From the NCBI RefSeq assembly GCF_000721105.1, contig NZ_JOEV01000012.1, forward strand, positions 1 to 64,000: DNA of 64,000 bases, written 5' to 3'. The stretch is from Streptomyces cellulosae (GTDB lineage: Bacteria; Actinomycetota; Actinomycetes; Streptomycetales; Streptomycetaceae). A program made the translations under genes and the position numbers. Below, piece after piece: positions 59,598 to 64,000 of this stretch (position 1 is its first letter; each line of letters begins with the position of its first letter). The notes beneath the pieces are model-generated. The model was not told the DNA's origin, did not search any database, and saw only the letters and a list, made by a program, of their open reading frames with translations.

Positions 59598-59810
59598 TCA
59601 CCACCAGGCCGAGTCCAACCGCCCCTCGATCGCTCTGAGGTTCTCCCGGGAGCAGCGGTCGCAGAAGTAGTGGCGAGCGCCGTTCTCCACGGAGCAGGTC
59701 CACGTGGGCCGCGGTCCCTCGGCACGGGCGCCGCAGTGGGCGCACAGGAGCGGCTGGGACTCCCTGGCGGAGCCGCCGCCGACGTCACTGTCTCCGGGAA
59801 GACTCGTCAC
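59598..59810 (-). CDS. Small zinc-ribbon protein
   Basis: The 70-residue protein has a CAHC and a FCDRC pair (about residues 23-26 and 50-53), the spacing of a four-Cys zinc ribbon, and an additional Cys in TWTCSVENG. It ends RLDSAWW. GTG 59810 is inferred from the codon pattern; the ribosome binding site is weak. Function unknown; it is convergent with the UbiB gene (15 bp apart). Confidence 0.75.
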   Translation of the reverse strand: MTSLPGDSDVGGGSARESQPLLCAHCGARAEGPRPTWTCSVENGARHYFCDRCSRENLRAIEGRLDSAWW

Positions 59811-59856
59811 CCGGCGACGATAACGCCGCGGCCCGCGATCAGCGGACACAACGCAC

Positions 59857-59894
59857 CGCGGGGGCCGGTCCGTTCGGTCGGACCGGCCCCCGCG
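59857..59894. terminator. Terminator between the wblC operon and the zinc-ribbon gene
   Basis: A 16-bp perfect stem (59857-59872 with 59879-59894) with a TTCGGT loop, 53 bases past the end of the small basic gene on the minus strand. Confidence 0.85.
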
Positions 59895-59946
59895 AGGGGA
59901 GCTCCGCCTCCCTGCGCAGGGAGGCCACCGCTTCAGGTGTTCGATA

Positions 59947-60270
59947 TCACTGCATGACGGCCATGGCGAGCGCGCGGCGGGCGCGCTTCGAGGCGCGCTC
60001 CGCCCGGCGCTGCATCCGGCGGGCGGCCGCCAGGCGCACGGCCTGTCGGTTCCGCTCGGCCTCGTGCAGCAGTTCGTCCATATGCGCACGAGCCAGGGCT
60101 TCTGGAATGAGTTGCATCTCTCGGGTCCTGTTCTGGCGCGAGTCCATCGCACCGCTCTTGGTGAAGTCTTCAGGCATCGCGCCTGCGGGCTCGTTGGTAG
60201 ACGGCTTCATCGGGGCCTGCTTCTGGGGGTCGAGCGTGAGGGGGCGGTCGATCGTTCCTGCGGTGTTCAT
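59947..60270 (-). CDS. Small basic protein cotranscribed with wblC
   Basis: The 107-residue protein (MNTAGTIDRPLTLDPQ...) has a polar N-terminal half and a strongly basic, probably alpha-helical C-terminal half (NRQAVRLAAARRMQRRAERASKRARRA). Its ATG overlaps the wblC TGA (ATGA), so translation is coupled to wblC. No named family is recognised. A function in the antibiotic response or nucleic-acid binding would be a guess based on charge and coupling. Confidence 0.85.
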   Translation of the reverse strand: MNTAGTIDRPLTLDPQKQAPMKPSTNEPAGAMPEDFTKSGAMDSRQNRTREMQLIPEALARAHMDELLHEAERNRQAVRLAAARRMQRRAERASKRARRALAMAVMQ

Positions 60271-60635
60271 GCCGTGACCGGGTTCTTGCGCGGGCGACCA
60301 CGCGGCCGCTTCCGGGCAACGACGACACCCTGCACGAACAGCTCCCCACCCCAGACGCCCCAGGGCTCACGCCGCTCCTTGGCGCCGGCGAGGCAGGCCT
60401 CGACCAGCGGGCAGGTACGGCAGAGGGACTTGGCGTACTCGACGTCCGCCGGCGACTCGGCGAAGAAGACCTCCGGGTCGTAGGAGCGGCAGGGGACGGG
60501 CACGCCGAGGTTCTCGATGGCGTCGTCGAGCGCGGTGAGCGCGGTGAGCGGAATCAAGGTGGAGTCCTCCGTGAGGCCGGGCGGGGGGATCGTTTCGGAA
60601 GGCGGTACGGACGGGGCGTGCGCTTCGAGTTGCAC
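60267..60635 (-). CDS. wblC: WhiB-family antibiotic-response regulator WblC (WhiB7)
   Basis: The 122-residue iron-sulfur protein is the multidrug resistance regulator of actinobacteria. Four Cys ligands are present (VPCRSYDP, then SLCRTCPLVEACLAG), followed by the WhiB turn GVWGGE and, unique to WblC/WhiB7, the C-terminal AT-hook RGRPRK. It binds the principal sigma factor region 4 and activates promoters with an AT-rich patch upstream of -35. GTG 60635 (VQLEAHAPS) has GAGGAAG 9 bases upstream. It is preceded by a long leader with an attenuator and followed by a coupled small gene. Confidence 0.96.
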   Translation of the reverse strand: MQLEAHAPSVPPSETIPPPGLTEDSTLIPLTALTALDDAIENLGVPVPCRSYDPEVFFAESPADVEYAKSLCRTCPLVEACLAGAKERREPWGVWGGELFVQGVVVARKRPRGRPRKNPVTA

Positions 60636-60743
60636 GGTTCGTCTTCCTCGTCTGTCGTTCCGGTCCTGTTGGACCGGGTTGCGGCTGGTACCGGAGTCTT
60701 TTCTTGTCCCGAGGCCCCTTCGCTCCGCCGTCCCCGTTCGGGG

Positions 60744-60786
60744 ACAAACAAATGGGCCGCGGATCCCGGGTGGGGTTCCGCGGCCC
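60744..60786 (-). terminator. Attenuator terminator in the wblC leader
   Basis: On the minus strand GGGCCGCGGA (60786-60777) pairs with TCCGCGGCCC (60763-60754), followed by ATTTGTTTGT (60753-60744). This is a textbook intrinsic terminator placed about 110 bases before the wblC start, in the leader, so it would cut off transcription before wblC. Confidence 0.92.
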
Positions 60787-60810
60787 TGAAGGCGCCGGCC
60801 TGATCGACGA

Positions 60811-61128
60811 TCAGGCTGGATCACTCCAGGGTTCTGGCCCACGGAAGGCCCACATCAGGTGGTGCTGCGTCTGCTTCCGGCTACCGGCACCGGCCGCCGT
60901 AAAGGCATAGGCCTGCGCCTGTGCCGCTACTGCTTCCAGTGCCTTGGTCGGTCGCTCATTGCGCGCCCGGACGGGAAGACCCGCCAGAGACACGGAGGAC
61001 GCCGGACGCGCGGCACGAATGCCGGACAGACCGGTGCCCGAGGTGAAGGCGCCGAGCATGCACGCGGAGACGACAGAGCGATCGGTCATTTTGACGGTGC
61101 TGGTGGAGCTGCTGATGATGCTGATCAC
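60811..61128 (-). CDS. Leader ORF upstream of the wblC attenuator
   Basis: On the minus strand a frame starts at GTG 61128 (VISIISSSTSTVKMTDRS), with GAGAGGAGG 8 bases upstream, and ends 24 bases before the attenuator stem: 105 residues ending HHLMWAFRGPEPWSDPA. Its third-position GC is lower toward the end than in typical genes. A short uORF (14 codons, MWAFRGPEPWSDPA) could also start inside it, at ATG 60855, without a clear ribosome binding site. In S. coelicolor a uORF couples ribosome stalling to escape from the wblC attenuator; which frame is used here is not certain. Confidence 0.6.
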   Translation of the reverse strand: MISIISSSTSTVKMTDRSVVSACMLGAFTSGTGLSGIRAARPASSVSLAGLPVRARNERPTKALEAVAAQAQAYAFTAAGAGSRKQTQHHLMWAFRGPEPWSDPA

Positions 61129-61239
61129 TGGAATCGCCTCCTCTCGGCGTCTACGGGACCGGGGTGAACCAGTCCGGCGGATATGCAAGTACAGCACGGA
61201 ATCGGGGCCTTCGAGAAGGCCTCCATCCCCGTGGCTAAG

Positions 61240-61278
61240 AACCTATGGGGATTGCTGGGGCATGCGCAAACTATTTTT
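61240..61278 (-). promoter_or_regulatory. WblC-type autoregulated promoter of wblC
   Basis: On the minus strand TTGCGC (61269-61264) and TAGGTT (61245-61240) are 18 bases apart, and an AT-rich run (AAAAATAGT, 61278-61270) abuts the -35. An AT-rich patch directly upstream of -35 is the known signature of WhiB7/WblC-activated promoters, so the gene should activate itself. Confidence 0.8.
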
Positions 61279-61292
61279 CCGACGACTTCGGA

Positions 61293-63491
61293 TCAGTTCG
61301 CGCCTTCTTCTTCCCCGGCGTCCTGGCCTGCGCAGATGGCGAGGACATCGGCTCCGTAGCGGGTGAGCTTGCGCATGCCGACCCCAGGGATCCGCGCCAG
61401 TTCCCCCTCGTCGTCCGGGGCCGCCTCGGCGATCGCCATCAGCGTCTTGTCGGTGAACACACAGAAGGCGGGCTGTCCGCTGCGCTGGGCCTGCACCGCA
61501 CGCCACTCGCGCAGCCGCTCGTACAGGCCTTCGTCCATGTCGGACGGGCAGTCCTCGCACCGCATCAGCTTCATCTCGCCCGCGTCGGTGAGCGTGCGTC
61601 CGCACACCCGGCAGCGGGCCGGAGTGCGCTGCCGCCGTCGAGGAGCGGCGCCCGGCCTGCTCGTGAAGCCGCGCTCCACACCTCCGGAGCCGCCGGCCGC
61701 GGCCCGTCCGGCGCCGGCGGCGGCCGAGCCGGGGCGCAGTCCGTCGAGGAAGCGGCTGGGACGGCGGCTGGGACGGCCGCCGGGTGAACGGGAGAGCGCC
61801 CAGGAGACATGGAGGTGTTCCCTGGCCCGGGTGACGCCGACGTAGAGGAGGCGGCGTTCTTCCTCTATCTGCTCGTCGGTCTTTGCGTAGGTGATGGGCA
61901 TCATGCCCTCGGCGACGCCGACCAGGAAGACGACGTCCCACTCCAGGCCCTTGGCCGAGTGCAGGGAGGCGAGGGTGACGCCCTCCACGGTCGGGGCGTG
62001 CTGGGCGCCCGCCCTCTCGTCGAGTTCGCCGACGAGGTCGCCCAGAGTGGCGCCGGGGCGGGCCGCGGCGAAGTCCTGCGCGAGGTTCACCAGTGCCGCC
62101 AGGGACTCCCAACGCTCTCTGACGGCACCGGAACCGGCCGGGGGCTCGGTGGTCCAGCCTTCGCCGGAAAGTACGGCACGCACCTGGGAAGGCAGGTCGA
62201 CGGCGCCATCGAGAAGGGAGTCGTTGCCGCCGAAGCGGGCCGCGCCGCGCAGGGCGATTCCTGCCTTGCGGACCTCTGGCCGGTCGAAGAACCGTTCGGC
62301 GCCCCGTAGCTGGTAGGGGACTCCGGCGTCGGCGAGTGCCTGTTCGTAGGTCTCGGACTGGGAGTTGGTGCGGAACAGGATGGCGATCTCACTGGCCCGC
62401 ACGCCCGCGTCCATGAGGTCGCGGATGCGGCGGGCGGCGCCCTCGGCCTCGGCGGGCTCGTCGGCGTACTCCGCGTAGAAGGGCTCGGGGCCGGGGGCGC
62501 GCTGGGAGACCAGCTCGAGTCGGTGGTCCGCGGCGCGGCCGCGGGCCTGGGCCAGCAGGCCGTTGGCGAGATGGACGACCTGGGGTGTGGAGCGGTAGTC
62601 GCGGACGAGCTTGACGACGGTGGCTCCGGGGTGGCGGGTACGGAAGTCGAGCAGATGGTCGGGGGTTGCTCCCGTGAACGAGTAGATCGTCTGGCTGGCG
62701 TCGCCGACCACGCACAGGTTGTCCCGGTCGCCCAGCCACAGCTCCAGCAGGCGCTGCTGGAGAGGGCTGACGTCCTGGTACTCGTCGACCACGAAGTGCT
62801 GGTACTGGGAGCGGACCTGGTCGGCGACGTCGTGCCGGTCCTGGAGGATGGCGACGGTCAGCAGCAGGACGTCCTCGAAGTCGATGACCCCCCGATTGCG
62901 CTTGAGGTCCTCGTACGCGGAGTAGAGCTGTGCGATCTCGGCCGGGTCGCGGGGGGCCTCACGGCCGGCCTTGGCGGCGGCGAGCGGGTAGTCGGCGGGG
63001 ACGGTCTGGGTGACCTTGGACCATTCGATCTCGCCGGTGACGTCCCTGAGCTCGCCCCGGTCGAGGCGGATGCGGCAGGCGGCGGCCGCGTCGGCGACGA
63101 GCTGGATCTTGCGGTCGACGAGCCGGGGCATGGAACCGCCGACCGCCTTCGGCCAGAAGTACTGGAGCTGGCGCAGGGCGGCGGAGTGGAAGGTGCGGGC
63201 CTGGACGCCGCCCGCGCCGAGCTGCCGGAGTCGGCCGCGCATCTCACCGGCAGCCCGGTTGGTGAAGGTGACGGCCAGCACGCTGGACGACTGGAGAATG
63301 CCCGCGCGCACGCCGTAGGCGATGCGGTGGGTGATCGCCCGGGTCTTGCCCGTGCCGGCACCCGCCAGCACGCACACCGGACCGTGCAGTGCCGTGGCCA
63401 CTTCGCGCTGCTCGGGGTCGAGCCCTTCGAGCACCGCGTCGGCCGAGTCCGGTGCCTGCGGGAAGAGGGGGGAATGCGTTGCTGCTGTCAC
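61293..63491 (-). CDS. uvrD2: UvrD2-type ATP-dependent DNA helicase with HRDC domain
   Basis: The 732-residue superfamily 1A helicase has GAGTGKTRAITHRIAYG (motif I, about residue 40), VDEYQDVSPLQ (II, about 240), GDASQTIYSF (III), RTNSQSETYE (IV) and LASLHSAKGLEWDVVFLVG (V), VGVTRAREHL (VI). After a Pro/Gly linker with a four-Cys zinc motif (CRVCGRTL...CEDC, about 610-630) it ends in an HRDC domain, the UvrD2 architecture of actinobacteria. GTG 63491 (VTAATHSPLFPQ) is inferred; a longer frame to 63578 is unsupported. It is divergent from the mycoredoxin gene. Confidence 0.95.
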   Translation of the reverse strand: MTAATHSPLFPQAPDSADAVLEGLDPEQREVATALHGPVCVLAGAGTGKTRAITHRIAYGVRAGILQSSSVLAVTFTNRAAGEMRGRLRQLGAGGVQARTFHSAALRQLQYFWPKAVGGSMPRLVDRKIQLVADAAAACRIRLDRGELRDVTGEIEWSKVTQTVPADYPLAAAKAGREAPRDPAEIAQLYSAYEDLKRNRGVIDFEDVLLLTVAILQDRHDVADQVRSQYQHFVVDEYQDVSPLQQRLLELWLGDRDNLCVVGDASQTIYSFTGATPDHLLDFRTRHPGATVVKLVRDYRSTPQVVHLANGLLAQARGRAADHRLELVSQRAPGPEPFYAEYADEPAEAEGAARRIRDLMDAGVRASEIAILFRTNSQSETYEQALADAGVPYQLRGAERFFDRPEVRKAGIALRGAARFGGNDSLLDGAVDLPSQVRAVLSGEGWTTEPPAGSGAVRERWESLAALVNLAQDFAAARPGATLGDLVGELDERAGAQHAPTVEGVTLASLHSAKGLEWDVVFLVGVAEGMMPITYAKTDEQIEEERRLLYVGVTRAREHLHVSWALSRSPGGRPSRRPSRFLDGLRPGSAAAGAGRAAAGGSGGVERGFTSRPGAAPRRRQRTPARCRVCGRTLTDAGEMKLMRCEDCPSDMDEGLYERLREWRAVQAQRSGQPAFCVFTDKTLMAIAEAAPDDEGELARIPGVGMRKLTRYGADVLAICAGQDAGEEEGAN

Positions 63492-63623
63492 ACGGCCATG
63501 CTGCCAGGTCACCGGAGACGGGTGAGCCGGTTGTCCACAGGCAGGCACTCGCAGTCGTACTAATGCGGCAGGCGGCATGTCCGGACCGTGCGGCGGGGGT
63601 CACTCCGGGTTGACCACGCCGAC

Positions 63624-63650
63624 GGGAATGGTGGTCCTTTCACGTACGTT
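63624..63650 (+). promoter_or_regulatory. SigR-type promoter of the mycoredoxin gene
   Basis: GGGAAT (63624-63629) and GTT (63648-63650) are separated by 18 bases, matching the SigR consensus and identical in spacing to the sigR autoregulatory promoter. It lies 50 bp before the ATG. Confidence 0.88.
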
Positions 63651-63699
63651 TCACCCCTGCGAGCACGTATCCCCGAGCCGCCGAAGGAGCGCAAGAGAC

Positions 63700-63957
63700 A
63701 TGCCGGGCACTGTGACGATGTACAGCACCACGTGGTGCGGCTACTGCCGCCGGCTGAAGAGTCAGATGGACCGCGAAGGCATCGCGTACGAGGAGATCAA
63801 CATCGAGCAGGACCCGGCGTCCGCCGCGTTCGTCGAGAAGGCGAACGGCGGAAACCAGACGGTTCCGACCGTTCAGATAGTTCCCTCCGACGGTGGCGCT
63901 GAGGTAGTGATGACGAACCCGAGCCTCGCCCAGGTGAAGCAGGCGCTCGGCGTCTGA
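63700..63957 (+). CDS. Mycoredoxin (glutaredoxin-like, mycothiol-dependent)
   Basis: The 85-residue protein has a glutaredoxin fold with the active-site TTWCGYC (about residues 10-16) and the cis-Pro loop TVPTV (about 54). Mycoredoxins reduce mycothiol mixed disulfides. AAGGAG precedes ATG 63700. It has a SigR-type promoter, tying it to the SigR-RsrA regulon encoded in the same window. Confidence 0.93.
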   Translation: MPGTVTMYSTTWCGYCRRLKSQMDREGIAYEEINIEQDPASAAFVEKANGGNQTVPTVQIVPSDGGAEVVMTNPSLAQVKQALGV

Positions 63958-64000
63958 CCCACATGACGCCCACGACCCCCGACCGGCCTGCCCCGGATCG

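Noticed and set aside
60267..60842. Longer WblC from the frame start at 60842
   Set aside because: The extra 69 codons cover the attenuator terminator and leader; GTG 60635 has a good ribosome binding site and gives the usual WhiB7 length.

Overview
The window is high-GC actinobacterial DNA whose gene order and protein sequences look like a Streptomyces chromosome core region. From memory (no search was possible) it is broadly collinear with the S. coelicolor stretch from nagB/dasRABC through nrdAB, epi-isozizaene synthase/CYP170A1, sigR-rsrA and aroA to wblC and uvrD2. Nearly every gene has the codon bias of the host. The exceptions are the left edge (1-2800), which carries an oxidoreductase, a hydrolase fused in frame to a luciferase-like monooxygenase scrap, and an IS3-type transposase fragment, and an apparent insertion between nrdB and nrdS.

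Layout. 3.0-10.1 kb: the aminosugar regulon, with nagB, the dasABC chitobiose importer, the intracellular hexosaminidase dasD and the regulator dasR, joined by five DasR operator (dre) matches. 10.2-12.7 kb: a DUF3311/sodium-solute symporter pair and a GNAT. 12.7-20.6 kb: class Ia ribonucleotide reductase nrdAB behind paired NrdR boxes and a cobalamin riboswitch; its partner regulator nrdS lies 3.2 kb away, separated by a secreted S53 protease, a lipoprotein and a small membrane protein. 20.6-23.1 kb: the albaflavenone operon (epi-isozizaene synthase and CYP170A1). 23.7-29.5 kb: peptide deformylase, a TPR protein, two HD-domain membrane proteins and the thiol-stress pair sigR-rsrA, with a good SigR autoregulatory promoter. 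29.5-37.4 kb: hydrolase, SRAP protein, M50-like membrane protein, aroA, rsgA, SMR transporter, TetR, hisN, CBS and Fur-family genes. 37.7-40.6 kb: an NMT1/SsuA-type ABC importer. 40.6-43.5 kb: two identical initiator tRNA genes flanking a SEL1-repeat protein. 43.5-52.8 kb: UPF0182, PPA1309-like, a Lon-like PDZ protease, moaE, SDR, DUF2342 metalloprotease and NUDIX genes. 52.8-59.8 kb: three AIM24-domain genes (one fused to TerD), a YgjP-like peptidase, a ThiF/leader-binding-like protein overlapping a UbiB-type kinase, and a zinc ribbon. 59.9-64 kb: wblC (whiB7) with a long attenuator leader, uvrD2, and a mycoredoxin with a SigR promoter.

Regulatory themes. DasR (GlcNAc sensing), B12/NrdR control of dNTP synthesis, SigR-RsrA thiol stress (sigR itself and the mycoredoxin) and WblC antibiotic-response attenuation can all be read directly from sequence. 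Several non-coding tandem repeats (15, 16/32, 27 and 49 bp periods) and a dispersed intergenic element occur in two or more spacers.
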